DNA of 49,388 nt from Bacillota bacterium (GCA_023460795.1 JAEWPC010000082.1:1-49388); one strand, 5' to 3'. Counted from the first letter of the stretch, positions 15,514 through 23,924 are shown. A program made the numbers and translations. Notes: generated by a model not told the origin, from the sequence alone.

Positions 15514-16130
15514 TGGGAAAATCAAGCGGATCAAACAGAAAGTCAACTGGTGGAGGCATCGGAAAAGATGGAGGCGGAAACTACAAGGGTACCGTCAAAA
15601 ATCCAGAATCTTTGAAAAACATCAAAGACAGGGAGCTTCAGCGGGAAATTCAGCAGGGTATTTCAAAATATGAAAGCCGTTTGGGTCTTAGAACTACTGA
15701 TATTCAATTGGCCGATCTGTCCGGAGCTTATGGTGTTCACCTGACGATAGATGGAAAAAGCGGCGGAATTTACTTGGATAAAAAGACCTTCAAAAATGGC
15801 ACGGTAAAGAAGATCGTAACCACCAAAACTGGAGCCTACAAAACGAAATTCCTTACCAAAACCAATAAGCCAGTGCAGCACACCATCATTCATGAGCTTG
15901 GGCACGCTACTTGGAATTCTCACCTTCGATCTGCAAAGGCTGTAAACGCCAGTAAGGAAATCAAAGCAATGTACAAGACATTCAAGAAGGAAAAGCCAAA
16001 ATCGTACGGGTCTTATGCTTTCTCGAATGTGAATGAATTCTGGGCGGAAACAACTACGAAAGCTGTTTTAGGAAAAAGCGATAAGTATACCCGCTTTGTA
16101 AAAAGCACTATCAAAAAATATAAACTTTAA
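15513..16130 (+). CDS. Putative zincin metalloprotease with MGKSSG N-terminus
   Basis: 205 residues. A glycine-rich, basic N-terminus (MGKSSGSNRKSTGGG) is shared with the genes at 20442 and 20887. The body has one clear zinc-protease motif, HTIIHELGHATW (H127, E128, H131), with a likely third ligand in VNEFWAE (E175 or E179). Similar HELGH proteins are found beside MuF genes in phages. It might process capsid proteins or be an effector packaged in the head; the sequence does not tell which. Starts on the TAATG overlap with the DUF4417 gene. Confidence 0.7.
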   Translation: MGKSSGSNRKSTGGGIGKDGGGNYKGTVKNPESLKNIKDRELQREIQQGISKYESRLGLRTTDIQLADLSGAYGVHLTIDGKSGGIYLDKKTFKNGTVKKIVTTKTGAYKTKFLTKTNKPVQHTIIHELGHATWNSHLRSAKAVNASKEIKAMYKTFKKEKPKSYGSYAFSNVNEFWAETTTKAVLGKSDKYTRFVKSTIKKYKL

Positions 16131-16141
16131 AAATCCCTCAA

Positions 16142-16393
16142 ATGAAAAATTTACTCTTTAATCAAAGTCATTATGACAAGATGTTGGAAAATGAAGAAGA
16201 CTACAAAGATCTATCTTTTGAACAGCTGAAAGAACAAACCGAAAGAGGTGCTGAAATTGTAGACAGAAATGGCGGTTTTGCTAATCTGGATGCGACTTGC
16301 ACCGAAGCTGAAATGATGGACGTTGCTGCCTTCATCAATTTTCGATTAGCGAAAGAAGATATGGGTGAATACGTAGAAGAAATTGACAGTTAA
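16142..16393 (+). CDS. Hypothetical acidic protein, 83 aa
   Basis: 83 residues, strongly acidic and helical (MLENEEDYKDLSFEQLKEQT and KEDMGEYVEEID). It follows the metalloprotease-like gene by 11 bp and is the last gene before the tRNA-Trp region. A small acidic protein next to a peptidase could be its inhibitor or partner, which is speculation. No family recognised. Confidence 0.6.
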   Translation: MKNLLFNQSHYDKMLENEEDYKDLSFEQLKEQTERGAEIVDRNGGFANLDATCTEAEMMDVAAFINFRLAKEDMGEYVEEIDS

Positions 16394-16802
16394 GCGCGCC
16401 AAGGCAATGAGCAGCGAAACCAGTGAAATGTAAACAACAGACATTGCCAGAGAAGATGTTCAAAGCGCACGAAAGAAACAGAGACTTCTAAAGATTTTCC
16501 GCAGCCGGTGAAAGCCCGGCAAATGCACTCTTAGCTCAGTTGGTAGAGCAGCGGTCTCCAAAACCGTGTGTCGGAGGTTCGAATCCTTCAGAGTGTGCAA
16601 CCTATTATGATTGACAAGTGAGCGAAACGACAGACAAGCACTGCAAGGCGATTAGGAAATGGTCCTATGACTTCCGGGAAAAGAACGGATGACAGCTTGG
16701 AAAGATTTACAAAGTAGTTCTGACAACTTGAAAGAAAGTGGAAAGTGTAAGTTTCCTAAAAAGACTGACAGCCGGGAAAAGACCGGCGTTTTAAAAAGCA
16801 CC
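16394..16802 (+). other. Structured non-coding region around tRNA-Trp, with a repeated hairpin module
   Basis: 409 bases without a protein gene. Besides tRNA-Trp it holds a repeated unit: GAAAGAAA, a short spacer with TTC(C)TAAA, then a GCCGG/CCGGC hairpin. One copy (about 16456-16520) ends just before the tRNA, the other (about 16728-16787) just before the terS ATG; a partial copy (CCGGGAAAAG) lies near 16674. TGAG plus CGAAAC also occurs on both sides. A further stem pairs GGCAATG with CATTGCC (16402-16451). Candidate packaging (pac/cos) site or phage RNA. Confidence 0.5.
16525..16597 (+). tRNA. Phage-encoded tRNA-Trp (anticodon CCA)
   Basis: A full cloverleaf folds: acceptor GCACTCT with AGAGTGT, D-stem GCTC/GAGC, anticodon stem GCGGT/ACCGT enclosing CTCCAAA, T-stem GGAGG/CCTTC with the TTCGAAT loop, discriminator G. 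The anticodon CCA reads UGG. No CCA tail is encoded. It is the only tRNA inside the prophage proper and lies in the late region ahead of terS. Confidence 0.95.
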
Positions 16803-17423
16803 ATGGCAAAGAAAGCAATAGAGCGAACTAAACCCAACAACCGTCCGAAAAGCGTAAGCAAAAATGAGACGGTTATTATCCGTTGGGAATTGCTGGAAAA
16901 CTTCATCAAAGCCGGGTATAATGGGAAGGAAATAGCTGAGAAGTTCGGAGTTCATTACGATACTTTAGCTCGAAGATGCCAGAAAGAAAATGGTTACGGA
17001 CTTTCGGAGCATATCAGAAGTTCCCCTGAAAGGCTGATACAGGAATTCGACCAACCTGAAAGACAAGGAAGTGCGGTCACGACATGGGACCGAATCGACA
17101 GGATGCTGGAAGCGGGATGCCTTGGAACCGAGATCGCAGCGACATTTGGAATGTCAGAAGAATATTTCTGCAAGTTGATGAAAATCAAGAATAAAGAGAA
17201 TTTTTCCGACACAAGAAGAGCCAGGAAACAGAAAGGGGATGCGCAGCTTAGGATCCGGCAGTATGACCTTGCTATGAAGGGAGATAGAAAGATGTTGGAA
17301 ATTTTAGGAAAAGACCGTTTAAGCCAGACCGAGAAGCAGGAAATAAACATGAACGTGAAGGCTCGTGTATTGTCCAAGGATGAAATCAGTAAATTTTTAA
17401 AAGACTTCGACGAAGAATATTAG
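16803..17423 (+). CDS. terS: Phage terminase small subunit
   Basis: About 206 residues from the ATG at 16803 (MAKKAIERTK). An in-frame ATG at 16689 exists, but the extra 38 codons cover a GCCGG hairpin that is repeated upstream, so the later start is preferred. Two HTH-like units are visible: FIKAGYNGKEIAEKFGVHYD and MLEAGCLGTEIAATFGMSEE, followed by an ARKQKGDAQLRIRQYDLAMK region typical of TerS before TerL. It would bind the phage packaging site and hand DNA to TerL. Three bases separate it from terL. Confidence 0.82.
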   Translation: MAKKAIERTKPNNRPKSVSKNETVIIRWELLENFIKAGYNGKEIAEKFGVHYDTLARRCQKENGYGLSEHIRSSPERLIQEFDQPERQGSAVTTWDRIDRMLEAGCLGTEIAATFGMSEEYFCKLMKIKNKENFSDTRRARKQKGDAQLRIRQYDLAMKGDRKMLEILGKDRLSQTEKQEINMNVKARVLSKDEISKFLKDFDEEY

Positions 17424-17426
17424 ATC

Positions 17427-18899
17427 ATGACTGCAACGACTGAAATACGCGATATTGATCTTACTAAAACGTTGGTTTTAAAATCTACGTTAAATTTCAC
17501 CCGCTATTTCTTCAAGCATAATTTTAGCAAGAAATTTATCGTAAACGACCACCACAAAACCATTTGCAACGCATTGGATAAAGTGGTAAAAGGTGAAATA
17601 ACCAGGCTTATTATCAATATTGCGCCAAGGTATTCCAAAACTGAGTTAGTGGTTAAAAACTTCGTGGCGTATGGCCTGGCTATCAACCCCGCAGCAAAAT
17701 TTATTCACCTGTCCTACTCTGCCGATCTGGCAATGGATAACAGCCGAGAGGTTCAAGACACGGTTCAATCCGATGCATACCAAGAACTCTTTGAAATCGA
17801 ACTGGAAAGCCGGAGTAAGAAGAAATGGAAGACCACGGCCGGAGGTGGAATGTATGCAGTATCTTCTGCCGGTCAGGTTACTGGATTCGGAGCAGGTGCG
17901 GTCCAGGAAGATGATGACCGGGAAGATGAAGAGTTTGAAGACTTCTTCCCTTACTATGATTCTGAATTTGCCGGCGCAATAATTATCGATGACCCCATCA
18001 AACCTGATGACGCTCAAAGTGACACGGTAAGAGAAGCGGTAAATCAGAAATTTGATACCACTATCAGGAATAGGGTCAACAGCCGGAAAACGCCTATTAT
18101 CATCATTATGCAGCGGCTTCATAAAAATGATTTGTGTGGCTATCTGAAAGACCTAGAAGGTGACGAATGGACTTTTATTGAAATGCCCTGCCTTTTTAAC
18201 GATCCGGAAACCGGAGAGGAAACCGCGCTTTGGCCTCACAAGCACACCGTGGAAGAGCTTCACGATATGCGCCTGAAAAATCCATTTGTTTTTGAAACCC
18301 AATACCAGCAAAATCCAAAGCCCAAAGAAGGCTTGATGTATGAACGTGGCTTCAGAACGTACGACTACCCTACAATTCCGTACACTCCGAATAACATCTG
18401 GAAAAATTATACAGACACCGCAGATACTGGTAGCGATTATTTATGCTCCATTAATTACGTGGAAAGTGATAATGGAAACTATGTGACAGATGTTCTGTTT
18501 ACTAAAAAGCCGATGGAATACACAGAGGTGAAAACAGCCGAAATGCTGGCCAAGGAAAACATTGCTATATCCAATGTGGAGAGCAATAACGGCGGGAGAT
18601 CTTTTGCCAGAAACGTGGAAAGCCAGACGCGGGTAATGGGAAATTATACAACCGAATTTAATTCGTTTTTTCAAAGCGCCAACAAGCAAGTGAGGATCTT
18701 CACTAAAAGTAACGAAGTTCAAAATCTTACTTTTTTCCCCCACGGATGGGAAAAGATGTGGCCGGAGTTCTACCAGCACGTGACCACCTACATGAAGACA
18801 GGAAATAATAAACATGACGATGGTCCCGATGTACTCACCGGCATGGTGGAAATGAGAGATCAAAACACAGGCGACAGCGCCGAAGGATATTTTGCGTAA
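17427..18899 (+). CDS. terL: Phage terminase large subunit
   Basis: 490 residues. The ATPase domain has a degenerate Walker A (IAPRYSKTEL, about residues 65-74) and Walker B with catalytic acid (AIIIDDPIK, about 183-191). The RNase-H-like nuclease domain shows YTDTADTGSDY (first Asp), IAISNVESNNGG, and HDDGPDVLTGMVE at the end. It cuts concatemers and drives DNA into the prohead through the portal. A strongly acidic insert (DDDREDEEFEDFF) lies just before Walker B. Order terS-terL-portal is standard. Confidence 0.94.
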   Translation: MTATTEIRDIDLTKTLVLKSTLNFTRYFFKHNFSKKFIVNDHHKTICNALDKVVKGEITRLIINIAPRYSKTELVVKNFVAYGLAINPAAKFIHLSYSADLAMDNSREVQDTVQSDAYQELFEIELESRSKKKWKTTAGGGMYAVSSAGQVTGFGAGAVQEDDDREDEEFEDFFPYYDSEFAGAIIIDDPIKPDDAQSDTVREAVNQKFDTTIRNRVNSRKTPIIIIMQRLHKNDLCGYLKDLEGDEWTFIEMPCLFNDPETGEETALWPHKHTVEELHDMRLKNPFVFETQYQQNPKPKEGLMYERGFRTYDYPTIPYTPNNIWKNYTDTADTGSDYLCSINYVESDNGNYVTDVLFTKKPMEYTEVKTAEMLAKENIAISNVESNNGGRSFARNVESQTRVMGNYTTEFNSFFQSANKQVRIFTKSNEVQNLTFFPHGWEKMWPEFYQHVTTYMKTGNNKHDDGPDVLTGMVEMRDQNTGDSAEGYFA

Positions 18900-18934
18900 A
18901 AAATTAAACACCCCTCAATAAAATTGAGAATCAA

Positions 18935-20419
18935 ATGAGTGAAAAAACATTAACTCCGCAGGAAAAAATAAAAGAAATTCTATCGGGACCTGATATTGAT
19001 GATGCGTTAAAGCAATTAAAAGAAGGTCGAAAAGGAGACGTTCCCAAGGTGGAAGAGATCACAAAGCAACTGGATCCTTCTAAGCATGCCGTAATGGACC
19101 CGAATGTCCGAAAGGACAAACCTGTAAAAGCAGACGATGGCGAGAAAGCCGATGCGGGAACCAAAACGGTGATGGTGAAGGGCGGCCAGCAGAAGGAGGT
19201 TCGCATGAAATGGGAAAAGGTTTCCCGAGTTCCTTTAGCTTATCAAAGACTTATTGTTTCCCGTGCCGTGGCATTCTTTTTTGGCTTTCCGGTGAATTAC
19301 TTTTTCAATTCAGAAGATACTAAACAGCAGCAGGTTTACGACGCCATGGAACGCATCCTTCATGACAACAAGGAAAAGTATTTTAATCGGGAGATTGCAC
19401 GGGAACTGTTTTCATATACAGAAGTAGCAGAACTATGGTTTCCTGTTGAAAAGGAAACTGACCATGAACTTTACGGATTCAAGACCAGGTTCAAGCTACG
19501 GGTGATCGCATTAAAACCGAGTGACAATATGCAGTTGTTTCCATACTTTGATGAATCTGGTGATCTGATTGCCTTTTCACGAGGGTACAAGAGGAAAGAA
19601 GGTGACGACGATATTGAATATTTTGAGACCTACACCGACGAGACCATTTACAAGTTTCGGAAGAAAGACGATTGGGAACCGATGGAAGGATTTCCAACGC
19701 CTAACATTATCGGCAAAATACCAATCGTTTATGCGCAGCAACCAGAAACAGAATGGAACCCGGTGCAAAAAATCATTGAGAGCGATGAGGAATTGCTTTC
19801 AAATTTTAGCGATACGAATAAGTATCACTCTTCGCCTACAATTGCCATTAAAGGTAAGATTGAAGGCTTTTCCAAAAAAGGTGAAGCAGGGAAAGTAATT
19901 GAGATGGGGGCCGACGCCGACGCTAAGTACCTAGAGTGGAGCAATGCTTCTGAAAGTGTAAACACGGAGCACAGAATGAACCGTGAAGCGATTTTTGAGC
20001 TTACTCAAACGCCGGATATTTCAGCGCACATTGCTTCAGGAATTGGAAATATCGGCGTTGCCGCGCAAAAGATGCTATTCTTTGATGCCCATCTGAAGGT
20101 GATGAACAAGGAAGAGATTTTGGGTGAATATCTTCAGCGTAGAGTGAACGTCATTAAGGCGTTTATAGGCAACTTTAATATAAACCTGAAAGATGCTGCT
20201 GATTCCGCTGTAATATCCCCAGAAATCACGCCGTACATGATGGGAGATCAGCGAGAAACTGTTACTAATATCTCAACCGCCGTTTCAGGTGGATTTATGA
20301 GCAAAAAAACAGCCGTGAAAGAAGCTGGGTTTGTTGATGATGTGGATCAGGAGGTTTTGGATATTCAGGCAGAGGAAAGAGCAGCGCAGGTGTTGAATAT
20401 GTTTCCGCCGGCAGAATAA
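18935..20419 (+). CDS. Phage portal protein (SPP1 gp6-like)
   Basis: 494 residues. After a charged N-terminal extension, the portal core begins near KVSRVPLAYQRLIVSRAVAF, followed by REIARELFSYTEVAELWFPV, FKLRVIALKPSDNMQLFPYF and SEITPYMMGD-like late segments; the pattern fits the SPP1 gp6-like portal group. It forms the dodecameric ring through which TerL pumps DNA. The last 13 codons are duplicated, with only silent changes, at 20792-20836, marking an exchange point immediately downstream. Confidence 0.88.
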   Translation: MSEKTLTPQEKIKEILSGPDIDDALKQLKEGRKGDVPKVEEITKQLDPSKHAVMDPNVRKDKPVKADDGEKADAGTKTVMVKGGQQKEVRMKWEKVSRVPLAYQRLIVSRAVAFFFGFPVNYFFNSEDTKQQQVYDAMERILHDNKEKYFNREIARELFSYTEVAELWFPVEKETDHELYGFKTRFKLRVIALKPSDNMQLFPYFDESGDLIAFSRGYKRKEGDDDIEYFETYTDETIYKFRKKDDWEPMEGFPTPNIIGKIPIVYAQQPETEWNPVQKIIESDEELLSNFSDTNKYHSSPTIAIKGKIEGFSKKGEAGKVIEMGADADAKYLEWSNASESVNTEHRMNREAIFELTQTPDISAHIASGIGNIGVAAQKMLFFDAHLKVMNKEEILGEYLQRRVNVIKAFIGNFNINLKDAADSAVISPEITPYMMGDQRETVTNISTAVSGGFMSKKTAVKEAGFVDDVDQEVLDIQAEERAAQVLNMFPPAE

Positions 20420-20420
20420 T
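20376..20420 (+). repeat. Portal 3' end, first copy of a 45-bp repeat
   Basis: Last codons of the portal gene (RAAQVLNMFPPAE plus stop). It matches 20792-20836 at 42 of 45 positions. All three differences are silent in the portal frame (TTG/CTG, GCA/GCT, GAA/GAG). Confidence 0.9.
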
Positions 20421-20441
20421 TTGTAAAAAAAATTTAAAGTT

Positions 20442-20756
20442 ATGGGAAAATCAAGCGGCGGTGTTCGCTCATCAAAAGCAAATAATCTTGATAGAACAGT
20501 TCCTGGGTTAGCACCCGGTAAAACCTTAAATGATGTAGTTGAAACTTTAGCGTTTCAAGATAAATCGATAAAACAGCTTACCACAAGACTGAATGAACTA
20601 AAGAATTTAGGTATTGAAACTAAATACACAACGACGTTCAATGATCCTATAAATGAATTAAGGAAGGAGCAAATTGAAGCGTTAGAACTTCAATTAAAAA
20701 TATTAAAAGCGGACTATGAAAAAACATTAAAGTTTTTCAGAAGAAATAATAAATAA
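20442..20756 (+). CDS. Small MGKSSGG protein, 104 aa
   Basis: 104 residues. The N-terminus MGKSSGGVRSSK matches the genes at 15513 and 20887; with the former it shares 17 identical bases from the ATG. The rest is a helical, coiled-coil-prone protein (DKSIKQLTTRLNELKNLGIE and ELRKEQIEALELQLKILKAD). It lies between the two copies of the portal 3' end, so it probably entered as a cassette from a related phage. Function unknown; the shared N-terminus may be a targeting or packaging tag. Confidence 0.62.
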   Translation: MGKSSGGVRSSKANNLDRTVPGLAPGKTLNDVVETLAFQDKSIKQLTTRLNELKNLGIETKYTTTFNDPINELRKEQIEALELQLKILKADYEKTLKFFRRNNK

Positions 20757-20791
20757 AACAAGCCCTCAATATAAATAATGAATTAGTGGAC

Positions 20792-20836
20792 AAAGAGCAG
20801 CGCAGGTGCTGAATATGTTTCCGCCGGCTGAGTAAT
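20792..20836 (+). pseudogene. Diverged second copy of the portal 3' end (remnant)
   Basis: 45 bp encoding the last portal residues RAAQVLNMFPPAE and a stop, without the rest of the gene. Differences from 20376-20420 are only silent third-position changes, so this copy evolved in a working portal gene of another phage and was joined here by recombination. The remaining 50 bp to the next gene hold nothing recognisable. Confidence 0.85.
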
Positions 20837-20886
20837 ATACATAAACGAGTGTTAAATTATATACAAAATCTTGTAAAAATTATATA

Positions 20887-21405
20887 ATGGGAAAAAGTAG
20901 CGGTGGAATTAGAGGTGGGACCCGGTCGCAAAATAATGGCGAGGTAAACTGGCGCGTTAATCAAACGCAAGCTGATTATGATAAAATGACAGCATCTGAG
21001 AAAACCGCCGCATTGAATAATCTTAGAGAGCAGTACAACCAGCGGAAAAAGGCGATTGAATTATACGGACAGGATGCTGCTGAAGATGTGATGCTGAAAG
21101 CAACTGAATTATTTTTCAAACGAAATAAATTAAGCTTACAACAATCTACTCCAAAAAGCAAAATTAATCTCCTAAAAAAGCAGGCGGAAGCTCTCAATAA
21201 AAAATACGCCACTTTTCAAGGTAGATATGTTGCACCGAGCGAATTATCAAAGAAGTTAAAGCTGGAAGTGGATATGATTTCAAACCAGCTTAAATCGCGG
21301 CAAGCGGAATTTCCTGGTTCTAACCATCAGCACATAAAAGATGCTCTTAAAAGAAAAAAGAAGGAACATCAGGAATGGCTGAAAGAGTATAAAACATATA
21401 AATAA
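20887..21405 (+). CDS. MGKSSGG protein, 172 aa
   Basis: 172 residues with the shared N-terminus MGKSSGGIRGGTRSQ. The rest is lysine-rich and helical: SEKTAALNNLREQYNQRKKA, then KSKINLLKKQAEALNKKYAT, and KDALKRKKKEHQEWLKEYKT at the end. It sits directly after the portal 3'-end remnant, so in the donor phage it was the portal's neighbour, like the 104-residue gene here. Its stop overlaps the ATG of the gp10-like gene by one base. Function unknown. Confidence 0.62.
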   Translation: MGKSSGGIRGGTRSQNNGEVNWRVNQTQADYDKMTASEKTAALNNLREQYNQRKKAIELYGQDAAEDVMLKATELFFKRNKLSLQQSTPKSKINLLKKQAEALNKKYATFQGRYVAPSELSKKLKLEVDMISNQLKSRQAEFPGSNHQHIKDALKRKKKEHQEWLKEYKTYK

Positions 21406-21884
21406 TGGGAATAAAAGCACAACATAATTTCGCCGATATTCTGAAAAATCACATTAATTTCATTAACAATGTGAATGTCTCTTTGGTAGAATCCCTGAAC
21501 CGTGCCGCCCAAGAGATAACGAATCTGGCGAAAAATACCGACACCTATACTGATCGCACCAATAACCTTCGTTCCTCTATCGGCTACGTTCTTTACAAGG
21601 ATGGCCAGAAGATCGCCGCAAGCTTCGGGAAAGCAGGAACAGGAGAAGAAGGCAACGGAGCGCAAGGAATAGCGAAAGGTGAAGGTTTTGCCGATACCGT
21701 CGCCCAGAAATACGGATCCGGTTATGTGGTGGTTCTGGTTGCCGGAATGGAATATGCCGCGTATGTGGAAGCGAAAAACTTTGATGTTATCACCGGCGCA
21801 ACAATGCAGTTTGATGGCGTACTGAAGGATAATCTGGAAACAATTGCCAGAGTGACGGGAATTAATTTTGGAAAAGCTGAGTAA
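21405..21884 (+). CDS. HK97 gp10-like head/tail component
   Basis: 159 residues. Layout resembles HK97 gp10-type proteins: N-terminal helix (NVSLVESLNRAAQEITNLAK), a variable arginine-bearing middle (TDRTNNLRSSIGYVLYKDG), then the typical VAGMEYAAYVEAKNFDVI strand before a final helix. Members act at the head-tail join or tail completion. Here the gene lies between portal and MuF, an unusual but known place in Bacteroidetes phages. Starts on the stop of the upstream gene and ends on the ATG of MuF. Confidence 0.6.
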   Translation: MGIKAQHNFADILKNHINFINNVNVSLVESLNRAAQEITNLAKNTDTYTDRTNNLRSSIGYVLYKDGQKIAASFGKAGTGEEGNGAQGIAKGEGFADTVAQKYGSGYVVVLVAGMEYAAYVEAKNFDVITGATMQFDGVLKDNLETIARVTGINFGKAE

Positions 21885-22975
21885 TGAGTAATCCCCGCCG
21901 ATTATCCCCTAACGAGATCCGCCGCATACAGCAAGCGGAAAAGACATTGGAAGAACTGAAAAAAGTTCTTGGTCATAATTACCGGTACATTCTGAGCATG
22001 CAGCAGATACAACAGGCGTTTGAGGATCAGAATGATTCTTTCTCTCTTTTGCAGAACCGTATTGCGATGCGGAAGATAAACGCGATTATAAAACAAAGCG
22101 CCGGGAAATTCAATATAATTCTACTGAATGCCATACAGAAAGAATGGCAACTTACAAATGACAGCTACTGGAAAGGACTGAAAAACGTTTTCGGGAAGAC
22201 TGTGAAGGAAGTGCAATATTTTGATGAGATCCGGAAAGAAGCTACAGCCAATGTTCGAAGCACGGCGGATGAATCCAGAAACTTTTACAACCAGAAACGT
22301 GGCGGTGTAACTATTTCGGACCGGGTATGGAAGCTACATGCGAATATTCCCATGGAAATGGATGCGATGGTTCAGAATGCGATAAAACAGGGAAAAAGTG
22401 CCGACAATCTTGCAAAGAATATCAACCGGTATCTGGAGGAACCGGATAAGATTTTCCGAAAGGTCAGAAATAAAAAGACCGGAGAACTGGAATGGAGCGA
22501 GGCTGCCAAGAAATACAATCCGGGTCGTGGGATTTACCGATCTTCGTACAAAAATGCAATGAGATTGGCCAGAACGGAAATTAACAGAGCATACAGGAGC
22601 GCAGAATGGGAAGCGTATCAGGATAATCATCTGATTTACGGTTATGAAATCGTTTTGAGTAATAACACCGAAAACCAGTGCGATGTGTGCAAACGTCTTG
22701 CAGGCGTTTATCCTAAGTGGTTCAAATGGACGGGATGGCACCCGCAATGCCGCTGCCGAATGGTTCCGGTACAGATGCCGAAAGCCGACTGGGAAAAGCT
22801 TTTGAAATTACGTTTTGAAGGTAAGGAAAGCGAGTTTAAACCCGCTTTTATTGAGGAACTTCCGCCTCAGTTTATTGATTATCTTCAGGAGAATAAGGAG
22901 CGAATACAGGGCGCTGCTACGCTTCCGTATTGGTATGGGGATAATGAAGAGCGGTTAAGGGAGTTTATGCTTTAA
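21884..22975 (+). CDS. MuF / SPP1 gp7-like minor head protein
   Basis: 363 residues. The C-terminal third has the MuF hallmark: RLARTEINRAYRSAEWEAYQ, then CDVCKRLAGVYPKWFKWTGW followed by HPQCRCRMVP, giving conserved Cys and His residues. The N-terminal part is helical (PNEIRRIQQAEKTLEELKKV). MuF proteins sit inside the prohead near the portal and can be ejected with DNA. The gene ends 11 bp inside the oppositely oriented gene at 22965, at the left edge of the leftward island. Confidence 0.9.
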   Translation: MSNPRRLSPNEIRRIQQAEKTLEELKKVLGHNYRYILSMQQIQQAFEDQNDSFSLLQNRIAMRKINAIIKQSAGKFNIILLNAIQKEWQLTNDSYWKGLKNVFGKTVKEVQYFDEIRKEATANVRSTADESRNFYNQKRGGVTISDRVWKLHANIPMEMDAMVQNAIKQGKSADNLAKNINRYLEEPDKIFRKVRNKKTGELEWSEAAKKYNPGRGIYRSSYKNAMRLARTEINRAYRSAEWEAYQDNHLIYGYEIVLSNNTENQCDVCKRLAGVYPKWFKWTGWHPQCRCRMVPVQMPKADWEKLLKLRFEGKESEFKPAFIEELPPQFIDYLQENKERIQGAATLPYWYGDNEERLREFML

Positions 22976-23219
22976 TTTTTCTATGCCAATACTCTACTCT
23001 TTTTTCAAGACGTATAATCTGTTTTTCAAGCTCTGAAATAGTCTTATTCTTTTGGGTTATAATATCATTATATTTTTGATTTTCAAACTGTTTAAATGTT
23101 GTTAACCTTTCACAGGTGCAATCTTCAATATCATTAGAATTCACAACCGACCAGCAACCTGGAATTAATACTTTTTGCCGTGTTTCTTCGTCGTATGTGA
23201 AATAACAGCGCACAATCAA
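22965..23219 (-). CDS. Hypothetical coiled-coil protein, 84 aa
   Basis: 84 residues on the minus strand; the N-terminal half has four cysteines (RCYF, GCWS, CTCER) and the C-terminal half is a coiled coil (NKTISELEKQIIRLEKRVEY). Its ATG overlaps the stop of the SprT-like gene (ATGA), so the two are translated together. Last gene of the leftward island and tail-to-tail with MuF. Function unknown. Confidence 0.6.
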   Translation of the reverse strand: MIVRCYFTYDEETRQKVLIPGCWSVVNSNDIEDCTCERLTTFKQFENQKYNDIITQKNKTISELEKQIIRLEKRVEYWHRKIKA

Positions 23220-23905
23220 TACTCATAATTAATATGCACTAAAAAATCCGAATTACAATCCAGGCAATAAACTTTGAGATCTTTTTTACCCCAGATATTT
23301 TGCCCGCATTCACAGGAGTATTTCACGCGGGTACCGGTCTTGGTTCGTGGTTTTTCCTCTTTTGGTATTGGAAGAAAAATCACTGATCCGTCTGAATTTG
23401 TTTCTTTGCAGTACAAGTGAGAGTTTTCCGGTTCCAGCGGCAGGGGATCCATTCTATTTTCCTGAATCTTCTTGAAGGCATTCTGAAATTCACCACCTTC
23501 CATCACATAATCACTCATGTTTTGGCCGGTTATCTTACCTCCTTCCCTTCCGGTTGTGGATGGCATGAGACCTACGGAAATCATCTTTTCTGCCCATTCT
23601 TTGTTGTGATAGCCTTTGCGCCCAGGATCGCCGAAATCGACCTGCCAGAGGTGGCACATTTCGTGAACGAGCGTCTGGTGAAATTCAACGTCGAAACGCT
23701 CTTTAATTCCATCGGGATTGATGGATATTTCATGGACGTATTTTCCGTTTGCATCCTTCCATCTGTTGGATGCAAAATACCCGGAAGCTTTACTGGTTCT
23801 GGACAGGGTGAAGAGAATATCGGGCAGTTCTGAATTGAAGAGCTCCTGATTATAGTATTTGTACAGCCGTTCGAGGTATTGGTATTGGTTGGTAGTGTGG
23901 TTCAT
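23216..23905 (-). CDS. SprT-like zinc metalloprotease
   Basis: 229 residues, comparable to SprT domains. The active site is LVHEMCHLWQ (H81, E82, H85), with the third ligand likely H100 in RKGYHNKEW. A C-terminal zinc ribbon follows: KYSCECGQNIWG with YCLDCNSDF. SprT-like proteins degrade proteins trapped on DNA (as in human Spartan); in phages the target is unknown. Encoded on the minus strand, 19 bp downstream of the XerD-like recombinase and possibly co-transcribed with it. Confidence 0.85.
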   Translation of the reverse strand: MNHTTNQYQYLERLYKYYNQELFNSELPDILFTLSRTSKASGYFASNRWKDANGKYVHEISINPDGIKERFDVEFHQTLVHEMCHLWQVDFGDPGRKGYHNKEWAEKMISVGLMPSTTGREGGKITGQNMSDYVMEGGEFQNAFKKIQENRMDPLPLEPENSHLYCKETNSDGSVIFLPIPKEEKPRTKTGTRVKYSCECGQNIWGKKDLKVYCLDCNSDFLVHINYEY

Positions 23906-23924
23906 TTTAATTTTAAAAAAAGTT

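Noticed and set aside
16689..16802. N-terminal extension of the terminase small subunit from the ATG at 16689
   Set aside because: The 38 extra codons cover a hairpin that is repeated upstream of tRNA-Trp, and the protein-like pattern starts at 16803.
23417..23833. Plus-strand 138-aa frame opposite the SprT-like gene
   Set aside because: Fully antisense to a gene with a clear HExxH motif and zinc ribbon; no leader or family pattern.
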